A DNA stretch of 64,000 nt, from assembly GCF_900290195.1 (NCBI RefSeq), contig NZ_OLMF01000004.1, forward strand, positions 1,105,501-1,169,500. The letters are read 5' to 3'. Below, in pieces: positions 33,751 to 42,373 of this stretch. Numbering within the stretch: position 1 is the first letter of the stretch; every line of letters begins with the position of its first letter. Source of the DNA: Anaerococcus marasmi. GTDB taxonomy: Bacteria > Bacillota > Clostridia > Tissierellales > Peptoniphilaceae. Position numbers and translations under genes: made by a program. Under the pieces are notes generated by a model, which saw only the letters and a list, made by a program, of their open reading frames with translations, did no database searches and was not told the origin of the DNA.

Positions 33751-34938
33751 TTATTTTACAAATCTTTCTACTATCATAGCTACCCCAAGGTCTGTACTTG
33801 TATTGATGGCTGTGGCTAGGGGATCTACTATGGTTGCTATTAGGACCATTATTGGAATTGAGCTTTGAGGGAAGGCAAAGGCTGATAGGAGGAAAATTTC
33901 TCCGGTGTAGCCTCCTCCTGGAACTGCCCCCATAACTGATGAGGCTATTACAGATACCGCTATAGCTGTCAAAAGATTATCTGGATCTAGCAAGTTTATT
34001 CCAAATATAGGGCACAAGAGGGCAATCTTTATAATCTGAATCAATACCGTCCCGTCCTTGTGGAGATTTGCTCCTATGGGAGGGACTATTGAATTCACAT
34101 CTTCTCTGATTCCAATTTTCTTTCCTGCCTCAAGATTGGAAGGAAGGGCGGCCGCAGAGGAACTTGTACCAAAGGCTGTAAGAACTGGCGGCCACATATA
34201 CTTAAATAGCTTTTTGCAAGAACTAAGACCACCTCCAATAAAGGCCATTATGAAATTTACAAAGAAGAAATATATGATTGAAGCAAGGGCAAATATCAGG
34301 ATTGTCCTTGATAGGGGGCCTACAATCTGTTTGCCATTTTCTCCTAAAAGAACTGCAAAATATGCACCCAAGCCTATTGGAGCAAGCTTCATTATATATG
34401 AAATAATCTTTGTAACGACCTTAGAGGATTGGTCTATAAAGTCCTTTACAAGCCTTGCCTCATCAGCAAGCTTAGATATAGCAAGTCCTACGAAGAAGGA
34501 AAAGACTATAAGGGCCATCAGATTTTCCCTAGATAGTAATTTATAAAAATCATCTACTGTAAGCATAGCGAGAAAGTCGATACTAGCGCTTTTTTCTATA
34601 GCGAAATCTTCGAAACTTAAGACAGCGTTCTTGCTAGGATCAAATATTTGAGTGAAAATTATCATATAAATTGCTGCAAATAGGCCTGTAATAATAAATA
34701 TAAGAAACATAAGTCCTAAAATCTTTCCGATAGTCTTGGTAGTCTTCATTCCTGTAATAGATGATACAATTGATGTAAAAATCATTGGAACTATTGATAC
34801 ATACAGGAGATTTAGGAAGATATTGGCTACTCCTTGAAGGCTCTTTGCAGATTCTCCTAAGATAAGTCCTAGAATAGCTCCAATAAACATCGACAGTAAT
34901 AATATTAGGGACGATTTATTTTCTTTTAAAATTTTCAT
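33751..34938 (-). CDS. Dicarboxylate/amino acid:cation symporter (DAACS family)
   Basis: A 395-residue transporter with eight helices and two re-entrant loops. The serine-rich hairpin AFGTSSSAAALPSNLE, the PIGANLHKDGTVL segment and AVPGGGYTGEIFLL are the diagnostic parts. It likely imports glutamate/aspartate, serine/threonine or dicarboxylates with Na+ or H+. The substrate cannot be told from sequence. An AGGAGG-like site precedes the start, and the decayed repeat tract lies upstream. Confidence 0.88.
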   Translation of the reverse strand: MKILKENKSSLILLLSMFIGAILGLILGESAKSLQGVANIFLNLLYVSIVPMIFTSIVSSITGMKTTKTIGKILGLMFLIFIITGLFAAIYMIIFTQIFDPSKNAVLSFEDFAIEKSASIDFLAMLTVDDFYKLLSRENLMALIVFSFFVGLAISKLADEARLVKDFIDQSSKVVTKIISYIMKLAPIGLGAYFAVLLGENGKQIVGPLSRTILIFALASIIYFFFVNFIMAFIGGGLSSCKKLFKYMWPPVLTAFGTSSSAAALPSNLEAGKKIGIREDVNSIVPPIGANLHKDGTVLIQIIKIALLCPIFGINLLDPDNLLTAIAVSVIASSVMGAVPGGGYTGEIFLLSAFAFPQSSIPIMVLIATIVDPLATAINTSTDLGVAMIVERFVK

Positions 34939-34959
34939 TTAGACCTCCTTTTGGGTAAA

Positions 34960-35567
34960 AAAATACCAGCCCATATTTTCCATAATAATTATTTCAAATC
35001 TTGGAGAGACAAATGCTTTTAGAAAATAATGAGCCAGCATTTTATGCTAATATTTCTTGTTTTGGAAGTGATAAATTTCACATGGATTTCATAGAGTCAA
35101 AGGCTCGATTAAAAATCTTTTCATCGTTTAGTTCTTATAAACAAGTGAGGATTTGAATCACAAACCGCTTCGCTACTTGGGTCAGAATAGTTTGCTCTGG
35201 GATAATCCTTTGTGGATTCGGGGCATGTTGGTTTTCAAACAAGTGAGATGACGCTATTTTCTTCTTACGAAAGCGTACTTTTCCTTTGGTTTTACTTCGC
35301 TAATAAATCTCCATTTAGGAGATTTATTGCTCCTATATATCTGCCTTGTTTTTTTCTAAACAAGAGAGACTTTGAATCGCAAAGCGCTTCGCTACTTCGG
35401 GTCAGATTGGTAATCTTAATACTTACTCCGCTACGAAATCTCCATTTAGGAGATTTATTGCTCTTATGTATCTGCCTTGTTTTCTCTAAACAAGGCAGAC
35501 AATAAATCGCAAAGCGCTTCGCTACTTTGCGACCCTACCAGGTCGGGTAGCGGCGCGTCAGCGGCGC
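34960..35567. repeat. Decayed tandem repeats between metQ and the symporter gene
   Basis: About 600 bp with no credible gene. Two units of about 131 bp (about 35295-35400 and 35426-35531) share AAATCTCCATTTAGGAGATT, TATCTGCCTTGTTTT, CTAAACAAG and AATCGCAAAGCGCTTCGCTA. Partial, more diverged copies appear at about 35140-35205 and 35232-35250. CTCC-ATTTAG-GAG forms a small hairpin in each. The last 45 bp before metQ (GGTCGGGTAGCGGCGCG...) are strikingly GC-rich. Origin unknown; it resembles remains of a repeated intergenic element. Confidence 0.6.
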
Positions 35568-36428
35568 TTACCAAGCAGGTAACCATGCTCCTTCTGTTAT
35601 TTCTTCCATGTCTTTTTTGGTTTCTTCTGTTTGGTAGTATTTTACGAATTCTTTGTAGTCTTCGTTGTTTTCGTCTTCTTTTCTTGCTGCTATTACATTG
35701 ATGTATTGTTTTACTGATTCTGTTTTTGGGTCTTCTTTGTATATTGCCGTTTCTTTATCTAGTCCTGCGTCTAGGGCGAAGGTGTCGTTTACTGCTGCTA
35801 GGTCGCAGTCGTCTAGGCTTCTTGTTGTTTGGGATGCGTCCATTTCTATTAGTTCTAGGTTTTTAGGGTTGTCTGTTACTTTGTCAAGTCCTATTAGGTC
35901 ACCTGCTTCACCTTCAACTTTGATTAGGCCTGCTTCTTGAAGTAGGAAGAGGGCTCTTGCTCCGTTTGTTGGGTCGTTTGGTATGGCGATTTTAGCTCCA
36001 TCTTCTAGCTCGTCAATTGATTTGAGCTTGTTTGAGTATAGGGCCATTGGGGCAAGCATTGTATCTCCGATTGATACTAAATCTGAACCTTTTGATTCAT
36101 TAAATTCGTTTAGGAATTTGTGGTGTTGGTAGGCGTTTAGGTCGATATCTCCTGCTAGAAGAGCTTCGTTTGGTTGGCTGTAGTCTGAGAATACTACAAG
36201 CTCTGCCTTCTTGCCTGTTCCTTCTTCGTATCTTTTGATCACTTCATTTAGGACGTCGTTGTATTCACCAACAACACCAATTTTAATTGTGCCGTCTTCT
36301 TTTTTTGAAGTCTCTTCTGTTTTTACTTCTTCTTTGCTGTCCGCTGGCTTTTCTTCATTGTTTGCTCCACATGCGCTAAATCCTAGGACTAGAGCAAGTG
36401 CTAGGGCGATTTTTGTAAATTTTTTCAT
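35568..36428 (-). CDS. metQ: Methionine-binding lipoprotein, second copy
   Basis: A 286-residue NLPA-family substrate-binding lipoprotein. The signal peptide ends in the lipobox GFSACG (Cys20), followed by a charged tether. Binding-domain landmarks are KAELVVFSDYSQPNEALLAGDIDLNAYQHHKFL, IAIPNDPTNGARALFLLQEAGLIK and AVNDTFALDAGL. The DLNAYQH and NDPTN segments are those that contact methionine in MetQ. It is the last gene of the metNIQQ unit with its own AGGAGG, 53 bp after the first metQ. Confidence 0.9.
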   Translation of the reverse strand: MKKFTKIALALALVLGFSACGANNEEKPADSKEEVKTEETSKKEDGTIKIGVVGEYNDVLNEVIKRYEEGTGKKAELVVFSDYSQPNEALLAGDIDLNAYQHHKFLNEFNESKGSDLVSIGDTMLAPMALYSNKLKSIDELEDGAKIAIPNDPTNGARALFLLQEAGLIKVEGEAGDLIGLDKVTDNPKNLELIEMDASQTTRSLDDCDLAAVNDTFALDAGLDKETAIYKEDPKTESVKQYINVIAARKEDENNEDYKEFVKYYQTEETKKDMEEITEGAWLPAW

Positions 36429-36481
36429 TATTTCCTCCTATAATTTACATTTATATTATTAAAGATATTAATCTTAATAAC

Positions 36482-37309
36482 CTATCTTAGTTTAAATATT
36501 GGGATTACTGCTCCCTTGTATTCGTCTTCTATGACCTTTTTTGTTTCATCTGTTAGATAATAGTTTTCTATGAAGTTTTTGATATCTTCATTGTCCTTAT
36601 TACTTTCTTTTACTGCTATTACATTTATAAAGTTCTTAGCTCTTTCATTTTCTGGATCTTCAAGAAAGATTGAATCTTCTGTTGGGGAAAGTCCCGCTTC
36701 CATTGCCATATCAGAGTTGATAAGGGCTGCATCCACATCCTCTAGGGCTCTTGAAACTTGGTCTGCTGGAAGCTCTACAAATTCGATATTTTTAGGGTTT
36801 TCTGCTATGTCATCCAGGGTTATAAAGTCTCCGCTTCCTTCCTTAATCTTAATCACTCCTGCAGATTCTAAGATGTATAGGGCTCTGGAGTTGTTTGATA
36901 CTTCAACAGGTATTGCAATCTTTCCTCCTTCAGGAATTTCTCCTATATCTTTAATTTTTTGTGAGTAAACTCCCATTGGCGATATTATTGTATCTGCAAG
37001 ATAAGTGAAGTCTGCATTTTGATTTTTGTTATAGTCTTCTATAAATATATAGGTCGCAAAGGATGATAGGTCAATATCACCGTCTTTTAGGGCATCGTTT
37101 GGTTGGTTGTAGTCGTTAAATCTTACAAGCTCAATCTTTTTGCCAGTATCTTCCTCATATCTTTTGATGGCTTCTTCGTATTCGACATTTCTCTCGCCTA
37201 CTACTCCAAGCTTAAGCACTTCTTCGCTTTCGTTTTTCTCAGCACCGCCACAGCTTGTTATTAAAACTGCGAGGGTCAGGGCCGATAGAATTCCAAATAT
37301 TTTTTTCAT
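36482..37309 (-). CDS. metQ: Methionine-binding lipoprotein, first copy
   Basis: A 275-residue paralog of the next gene, lipobox ITSCGG (Cys20). It keeps the scaffold (IELVRFNDYNQPNDALKDGDIDLSSFATYIFI, IAIPVEVSNNSRALYILESAGVIK, LINSDMAMEAGL). Residues that bind the ligand differ from the second copy: DLSSFAT replaces DLNAYQH and VEVSNNSR replaces NDPTNGAR. This suggests a different specificity, for example D-methionine, methionine sulfoxide or a peptide. It lies eight bases after metI. Confidence 0.87.
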   Translation of the reverse strand: MKKIFGILSALTLAVLITSCGGAEKNESEEVLKLGVVGERNVEYEEAIKRYEEDTGKKIELVRFNDYNQPNDALKDGDIDLSSFATYIFIEDYNKNQNADFTYLADTIISPMGVYSQKIKDIGEIPEGGKIAIPVEVSNNSRALYILESAGVIKIKEGSGDFITLDDIAENPKNIEFVELPADQVSRALEDVDAALINSDMAMEAGLSPTEDSIFLEDPENERAKNFINVIAVKESNKDNEDIKNFIENYYLTDETKKVIEDEYKGAVIPIFKLR

Positions 37310-37317
37310 ATTTTCTC

Positions 37318-37983
37318 CTAGTGGCTAGTCTTTCTAATGAGTATGTTTGATACTCCTTGGATTATAAATACTATGATTAAGATTATTACTACAGATACTA
37401 GGACCACGTCGTCCTTGTACCTTTGATAGCCTACCGCTATGGCAAGATCTCCGATTCCTCCTCCTCCGATTAGGCCAGCCATTGCTGTAAGACCTAAAAG
37501 GGAGATTAGGGTGATTGATGAGGCTCTGATTATGGAAGGAAGTCCTTCTCTAAGATAAACTGACCAGATTATCTCAACCGGTCCCTTACCCATCGCTTCT
37601 GCTGCTTCTATTACTCCAGGATCTACTTCTGCTAGGGCCTGTTCGACTTGTTTTGCGAAAAATGGCACTGTTGAAAATATTAATGGAACAATAGCTGCAG
37701 TTGGACCTATCCTGGTGTTAACTATAAGCTTGGTTATTGGTGCAATTAGGGCAAGAAGGATTACAAATGGAATTGCCCTAAAGGTGTTAGTTATCTTATC
37801 GAGTACTGAGTAAAGTTTTCTGTTTTCTAATATTCTTCCCCTGTCTGTCACAACGAGGATTACTCCAAGTATGAGGCCAAAGATTCCTGCAAATATTGCA
37901 GAAACGACAAGCATGTGAAGGGTCGCCCAAGTTTCTTTTACAATCCTATCTGATATGGATAAGGCATAATCAAAGTATCCCAT
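37318..37983 (-). CDS. metI: Methionine ABC transporter permease
   Basis: A 221-residue permease with five helices. LHMLVVSAIFAGIFGLILG at the start, TNTFRAIPFVILLALIAPIT and the EAAEAMGKGPVEIIWSVYLREGLPSII coupling region (EAA motif) are typical of MetI. The end, AIAVGYQRYKDDVVLVSV, is family-typical. It overlaps the metN stop by 14 bp, so translation is coupled. Confidence 0.94.
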   Translation of the reverse strand: MGYFDYALSISDRIVKETWATLHMLVVSAIFAGIFGLILGVILVVTDRGRILENRKLYSVLDKITNTFRAIPFVILLALIAPITKLIVNTRIGPTAAIVPLIFSTVPFFAKQVEQALAEVDPGVIEAAEAMGKGPVEIIWSVYLREGLPSIIRASSITLISLLGLTAMAGLIGGGGIGDLAIAVGYQRYKDDVVLVSVVIILIIVFIIQGVSNILIRKTSH

Positions 37984-38998
37984 CTCTACCTCCTAAAATT
38001 CTAACTCTTACATCTCTTTCTTCTAAAAAACTTAGCACTTCGTCAAGACTTCCATTTGATCCCTTAAACGTTACTATGAGATTGCCAACTGGCGTTTGAC
38101 TAATAAATTCTATATTTGCTGCAAGGATATTGGTCTTTATTCCAAACTTATCATAGATTTCATTGATGAGTGGCTCTGTTGTGCTTGCTCCCTTGTAGTT
38201 AAGTTGGACTAGGATTTCGTCTTCTTTTAATATTCCTATATTTTCCTTAACTTCTTCGATTGTAGCTTCGACATTGGTTGAAGTTTCTACAAATTCTCTG
38301 GTAAGTTCTTCTTTTGGGTCTGAGAAAATGTTCAAGGTATTTCCTTCTTCGATAACCCTTCCGCCTTGCATCACGGCACATTTGTTGCAAAGATCTTTTA
38401 CAACTTCCATCTGGTGGGTGATGATTACAATAGTAAGCTTAAGCTTCTCATTGAGCTCCTTAAGGAGGGCTAGGATTTGCTTGGTAGTCTTTGGATCTAG
38501 GGCACTTGTCGCCTCATCGCAAAGAAGGATCTCAGGGTCTGAGGCAAGGGCACGGGCTATGGCGCATCTTTGCTTCTGCCCTCCGGAAAGCTCTCTAGGG
38601 TAGGAGTCAGCCTTATCACCAATTCCCACAAGCTCTAAAAGTTCCTTGGCCTTTTTGATCTTTTCTTCTTTAGGAATCTTATCTCTCTTGATTGGAAAGA
38701 TTACATTATCCAAAACTGTAATATTATTCAAAAGATTGAAGTGTTGGAAGATCATCCCGATCTTCTTTCTCCTATTTCTCAATTCCTTATTGGATAAGTC
38801 TAGGAGCCTTTCCCCCTTAACTATGACCTCTCCTTCAGTTGGTCTTTGGAGGAGGTTGATAGTCCTTACAAGAGTTGACTTACCAGCCCCAGAAAAGCCC
38901 ACAATCCCGTAAGCATCTTGTTTTTCGATTTTGATACTTACATCATCGACTGCCTTAAAGCCATCAAAGTCGACTGTAATATTCTTTAGCTCAATCAT
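37970..38998 (-). CDS. metN: Methionine ABC transporter ATPase
   Basis: About 342 residues. The ATPase has Walker A GFSGAGKSTLVR, signature LSGGQKQRCAIARAL, Walker B ILLCDEATSALD and ITHQMEVV. The C-terminal ACT-like regulatory domain (about 260-342; LVQLNYKGASTTEPLINEIY) binds methionine and inhibits transport in MetN. The frame is open upstream to 39076, but that region is the T-box terminator; the ATG at 38998 with AGGAAGG five bases before it is the proper start. First gene of metN-metI-metQ-metQ. Confidence 0.95.
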   Translation of the reverse strand: MIELKNITVDFDGFKAVDDVSIKIEKQDAYGIVGFSGAGKSTLVRTINLLQRPTEGEVIVKGERLLDLSNKELRNRRKKIGMIFQHFNLLNNITVLDNVIFPIKRDKIPKEEKIKKAKELLELVGIGDKADSYPRELSGGQKQRCAIARALASDPEILLCDEATSALDPKTTKQILALLKELNEKLKLTIVIITHQMEVVKDLCNKCAVMQGGRVIEEGNTLNIFSDPKEELTREFVETSTNVEATIEEVKENIGILKEDEILVQLNYKGASTTEPLINEIYDKFGIKTNILAANIEFISQTPVGNLIVTFKGSNGSLDEVLSFLEERDVRVRILGGRDGIL

Positions 38999-39021
38999 AT
39001 TTACCTTCCTAATATTGTAAT

Positions 39022-39270
39022 AAAAAAAGTCCCCAGCTTCCCGAAGGAAACTAAGGACGAAAATTCGCGTTACCACCTTAATTCATATACGTTCACACGC
39101 ATAGGCACTCATCAAGTACAGACATACTCTACTTCTGTAACGGGAAGACCCGTATAGCTCTAATATCGAACTATCCCATCAAAGGCCATCTTCATCTAAA
39201 TCAACATCCACCCCTTTCACCAAACGGGGCTCTCTGTAGAATATCTTTCTAGACTACTCTTCTTTTCAAA
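39022..39270 (-). ncRNA. T-box leader of the metNIQQ operon (methionine specifier)
   Basis: On the minus strand it has a stem I region (ACAGAGAGCC...GGTGAAAGGGG), the GAAG-AUG specifier context (AUG at 39187-39189), the T-box AAGGTGGTAACGCGA (about 39065-39079) with UGGU for tRNA-Met ACCA pairing, and a terminator of two GTCC/GGAC-type arms (about 39029-39058) followed by seven Ts. Its sequence is closely similar to the metY leader, suggesting duplication. Confidence 0.95.
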
Positions 39271-39403
39271 TGGTGTCAAAACTTTATTTATTTGATAATC
39301 CTATAATACCATGGTATTTTTCCCTTGTCAAATAATTTAAAATAATTTGTATAAGTATAAATATTATTTCCTAAGTTTAGCCTTAAAGCGTCAAATAGGC
39401 CTA

Positions 39404-39431
39404 TTGAAATAATGATAAATCCTTGTATAAT
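39404..39431 (+). promoter_or_regulatory. Promoter of the antisense antitoxin RNA
   Basis: TTGAAA (39404-39409), a 16-bp spacer and TATAAT (39426-39431). Predicted start about 39438. No downstream rightward ORF uses it; the transcript would run into the hairpin at 39472-39502. Confidence 0.75.
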
Positions 39432-39437
39432 AAAAGT

Positions 39438-39505
39438 GAACAAGGGAATATAAGTTCAACTTAAACACAAAAAAGCAGGAGTGGTAGCTCCTGCTTTTTA
39501 TTTTG
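39438..39505 (+). ncRNA. Candidate RNA II-type antitoxin RNA of an Fst/par-like locus
   Basis: A predicted transcript of about 65-70 nt from the promoter at 39404 to the shared terminator. Its 5' part (39442-39469) repeats two blocks found over the toxin start region: AAGGGAATA (9 nt) and CAACTTAAACAC (12 nt). Because the toxin is read from the other strand, these blocks are complementary to the toxin mRNA around its ribosome site and start codon. Convergent genes, direct repeats and one bidirectional terminator is the arrangement of pAD1 RNA I/RNA II. Confidence 0.65.
39472..39505. terminator. Bidirectional terminator shared by toxin and antitoxin RNAs
   Basis: A perfect inverted repeat AAAAGCAGGAG / CTCCTGCTTTT with a six-base loop has T runs on both strands. 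Confidence 0.85.
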
Positions 39506-39507
39506 GG

Positions 39508-39603
39508 CTAATTATCATCTCTTCTACTATCTAGCCACTTGCAAATATAGTAGCTTACTATATCTGCCGTAATAGTTAAGATAAGGGAATACAACTTTTC
39601 CAA
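39508..39603 (-). CDS. Fst-like type I toxin peptide (31 residues)
   Basis: A 31-codon ORF starting with TTG, preceded by a near-perfect AGGAGGTG (39610-39617) at six bases. The peptide is one hydrophobic helix (LYSLILTITADIVSYYIC) with a charged C terminus (KWLDSRRDDN). This is the Fst/Ldr-type layout, including the WLD-plus-charges ending. Its mRNA would begin near 39644 (TATAAT at 39651-39656 on the minus strand) with a 7-bp hairpin (TGTTACC/GATAACA) in the 5' UTR. Fst-like peptides damage the membrane when overproduced. Not detected by length-based gene finding. Confidence 0.7.
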   Translation of the reverse strand: MEKLYSLILTITADIVSYYICKWLDSRRDDN

Positions 39604-39763
39604 CTTAAACACCTCCTAACTGTTACCAGTATAGGGATGATAACAATTTAATTATAGCAGATTTTTATAATTTTTAGGGAAAATTTACCCTTAAAAGATA
39701 GATAAATTTTCATTTTAGGCCGATAAGTATTATAATATAAATGAATTTATAAAGGGAGGTAAT

Positions 39764-41182
39764 ATGGTAGTATATAATCCAAAATCTAGCAAGGCTAGTG
39801 AATTTATTAACCATGAAGAAATTTTAGAGACTCTTGATTATGGTAGAGAAAACGCCCATAATAGAGAGCTTATCATAGATATTTTAAATAAGGCAAAAAA
39901 GGCTAAGGGCCTAAGCCACAGGGAAGCCTTTGTGCTTTTATCTTGTAAGGAAGAAGACCTAAACGAAGAGATCTTTAACCTTGCCAAAGAGCTTAAACAC
40001 AAGTTTTACGCAAATAGAATAGTGCTTTTTGCTCCTTTGTATTTGTCTAACTATTGTGTGAATGGTTGCTCTTATTGTCCTTACCACGGCCAAAACAGAA
40101 CTATTCCAAGAAGAAAGCTCACTCAAGAAGAAATTCGTGAGCAAGTTATAGCCCTACAAGACTTAGGACACAAGAGACTTGCCCTAGAAGCTGGAGAAGA
40201 TCCAGTAAATAACCCTCTAGAATACATACTAGAGTCAATCGATACAATCTATAATATCAAACACAAAAACGGAGCTATAAGAAGGGTAAATGTAAATATC
40301 GCAGCTACTACTGTTGAAAATTACAGGAAGCTTCACGAGGCAGAAATCGGAACTTACATCCTCTTCCAAGAAACTTACAACAAGGAAAATTACGAATCCC
40401 TCCACAAGTTCGGTCCAAAATCTAACTACGAATACCACACTGAAGCTATGGATAGGGCCTTCGAGGGAGGAATCGACGATTTAGGACTTGGAGTTTTGTA
40501 TGGACTTGATTCTTATGAATATGAATTCGTTGGCCAATTGATGCACGCAGAACACCTTGAGGCGAGATTTAATGTCGGCCCTCATACAATCTCTGTTCCT
40601 AGAATCCAACCTGCTGACGATATTGATCCAAACGACTTCGACAATTCCCTATCTGATGAAATGTTTGAGAAAATCGTAGCCTGCATACGAGTTTCCGCAC
40701 CATATACTGGTATGATCGTATCAACTAGGGAAAGCGAGAAGGTCCGTGCTAAGCTCTTAGATCTAGGTATTTCCCAAATCTCTGGAGGTTCCAAGACTTC
40801 TGTAGGAGGATATACAGAAAATGAAACCAAGGGTAGTGATCAATTCGAACTATCAGATAACAGAACTCTAGATGAAGTAATCGACTGGCTAATATCAAAA
40901 GACCACGTACCTAGCTTCTGTACAGCTTGCTACAGGATGGGCAGAACTGGCGAGACCTTTATGGGCATGGTCAAAAAACACGGAATCGGCAATATTTGCC
41001 ATCCAAACGCCCTCACAACTCTCGAAGAATATGTAATAGATTACGCAAGTGATAAGACAGCAAGGGATGCCGAAGCCCTTATCCAAAGAGAGCTTAATAA
41101 TATTCCAAACCCAGAAGTCCGTGAATCAACTAGAGAAAATCTAGAAAAAATCAAACAAGGACAAAGAGACCTTTATATCTAA
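39764..41182 (+). CDS. hydG: [FeFe]-hydrogenase maturase HydG (tyrosine lyase)
   Basis: A radical-SAM enzyme of 472 residues that splits tyrosine to p-cresol, CO and cyanide for the H-cluster. The SAM cluster motif is C-x3-C-x2-C in YCVNGCSYCPYHG. The second cluster motif is near the C terminus: CTACYRMGRTGETF with a further Cys in GNICHPNA (C-x2-C-x22-C pattern). LEAGEDPVNNPLEYI is also typical. Length is normal. A GGGAGG site precedes the ATG. It sits one base upstream of hydF. Confidence 0.96.
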   Translation: MVVYNPKSSKASEFINHEEILETLDYGRENAHNRELIIDILNKAKKAKGLSHREAFVLLSCKEEDLNEEIFNLAKELKHKFYANRIVLFAPLYLSNYCVNGCSYCPYHGQNRTIPRRKLTQEEIREQVIALQDLGHKRLALEAGEDPVNNPLEYILESIDTIYNIKHKNGAIRRVNVNIAATTVENYRKLHEAEIGTYILFQETYNKENYESLHKFGPKSNYEYHTEAMDRAFEGGIDDLGLGVLYGLDSYEYEFVGQLMHAEHLEARFNVGPHTISVPRIQPADDIDPNDFDNSLSDEMFEKIVACIRVSAPYTGMIVSTRESEKVRAKLLDLGISQISGGSKTSVGGYTENETKGSDQFELSDNRTLDEVIDWLISKDHVPSFCTACYRMGRTGETFMGMVKKHGIGNICHPNALTTLEEYVIDYASDKTARDAEALIQRELNNIPNPEVRESTRENLEKIKQGQRDLYI

Positions 41183-41183
41183 T

Positions 41184-42332
41184 ATGAAAACGCAAAATAG
41201 TGAGAGAGTTCACATTGGAATATTCGGTAAGACCAATGCCGGAAAGTCTACCCTCTTAAATTATATGACAGGGACTGAGACTGCAATCGTATCAGAAGTT
41301 GCTGGAACTACGACAGATCCTGTAAGAAAGGCCATAGAGATAACGGACTTTGGCCCAGTCCTTTTCATAGATACGGCTGGAGTGTTTGATAAAAGTGTTC
41401 TCGGCAGTAAGAGAATTGCCAAAAGTCTAGCTATAATAGATAAGTGTGATATCTTTATCTACTGCCTAAGCCTAGATGAAGATTTTGAAATCTTAAATGA
41501 AATAAAAAAGAAAAATAAGCCAATAATCTATGTAGCAGGCAAGCAAGATATGGCCGAAGGGGCTAAGATTTACGAAAAATACCAGGCCCTTTCCCCTATC
41601 CCAATCGATGTGAGAAATAAGGACGACAGGCTAAAGATCTTCGCTAAGATAAAAAATCTTTACAAAAAAGAAGACCTAACTATCACCAGAAATCTTGTAA
41701 AAAGCGGTGATATAGTCCTTCTCGTAATCCCACAGGATAAGGCAGCTCCAAAGGGTAGGCTTATTAAGCCTCAAGTTATGACTATAAGAGAGCTTATAGA
41801 TAAGAAGGCTACAGCCATATCTTGCGACCTCGATAGCCTAGAAAACACCCTAAAGGCCTTAAAGGATAAGCCAGACCTTGTAATTTGCGACTCACAAGTC
41901 TTTAAGGAAACAAAAGATCTACTAGAAAAAGGAACAAGACTTACTAGCTTTTCCGTTCTATTTTCTGCCTTTAAGGGAGACTTAGCCTATTTTATAGATT
42001 CTGTAAAAAGGCTTGATAAGCCTTTAGAAAGAATCCTAATATCAGAAGCCTGTAGCCATCCTCCAATCGATGAGGATATAGGAACAGTCAAGATTCCAAA
42101 GATGTTAAAGAAAAAATATCCAGAGCTTAAAATAGAATTTAACAGAGGCGATGATCCTATCGACTATGATAGATACGACTTAATCATATCTTGTGGTGCT
42201 TGTATGTTCAATAGAACTACTATGCTAAGCAGGGTAGATGAGGCAAAGAATAGAAATATCCCTATGACCAACTACGGCATAACTATAGCCTATCTTAAGG
42301 GAATCCTCGAAGACGTATCTTTGCCAGAATAA
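41184..42332 (+). CDS. hydF: [FeFe]-hydrogenase maturation GTPase HydF
   Basis: A 382-residue scaffold protein that assembles the diiron subcluster and hands it to hydrogenase. The GTPase domain has P-loop GKTNAGKSTL, GTTTDPV and FIDTAGV. The C-terminal cluster domain has CSHPPIDEDIG followed by CGACMFNRTTM (C-x-H ... C-x2-C). Co-transcribed with hydG. The original terminator downstream has been split by an insertion sequence. Confidence 0.96.
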   Translation: MKTQNSERVHIGIFGKTNAGKSTLLNYMTGTETAIVSEVAGTTTDPVRKAIEITDFGPVLFIDTAGVFDKSVLGSKRIAKSLAIIDKCDIFIYCLSLDEDFEILNEIKKKNKPIIYVAGKQDMAEGAKIYEKYQALSPIPIDVRNKDDRLKIFAKIKNLYKKEDLTITRNLVKSGDIVLLVIPQDKAAPKGRLIKPQVMTIRELIDKKATAISCDLDSLENTLKALKDKPDLVICDSQVFKETKDLLEKGTRLTSFSVLFSAFKGDLAYFIDSVKRLDKPLERILISEACSHPPIDEDIGTVKIPKMLKKKYPELKIEFNRGDDPIDYDRYDLIISCGACMFNRTTMLSRVDEAKNRNIPMTNYGITIAYLKGILEDVSLPE

Positions 42333-42373
42333 AATAGACCTAAAAGCTTTTACTTGTACTTAAGGCTTTTAAG

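Noticed and set aside
34058-34546. Long rightward ORF opposite the DAACS symporter
   Set aside because: It is antisense to a clear transporter gene, has no ribosome site and gives a meaningless low-complexity protein.
35295-35531. CRISPR-like spacing of repeated blocks
   Set aside because: The units are about 131 bp and diverged, with no short identical repeats separated by unique spacers and no cas genes.
35212-35701. Overlapping rightward ORFs in the repeat tract
   Set aside because: They run across the decayed repeats and into the metQ antisense strand; composition reflects the repeats, with no start signals.
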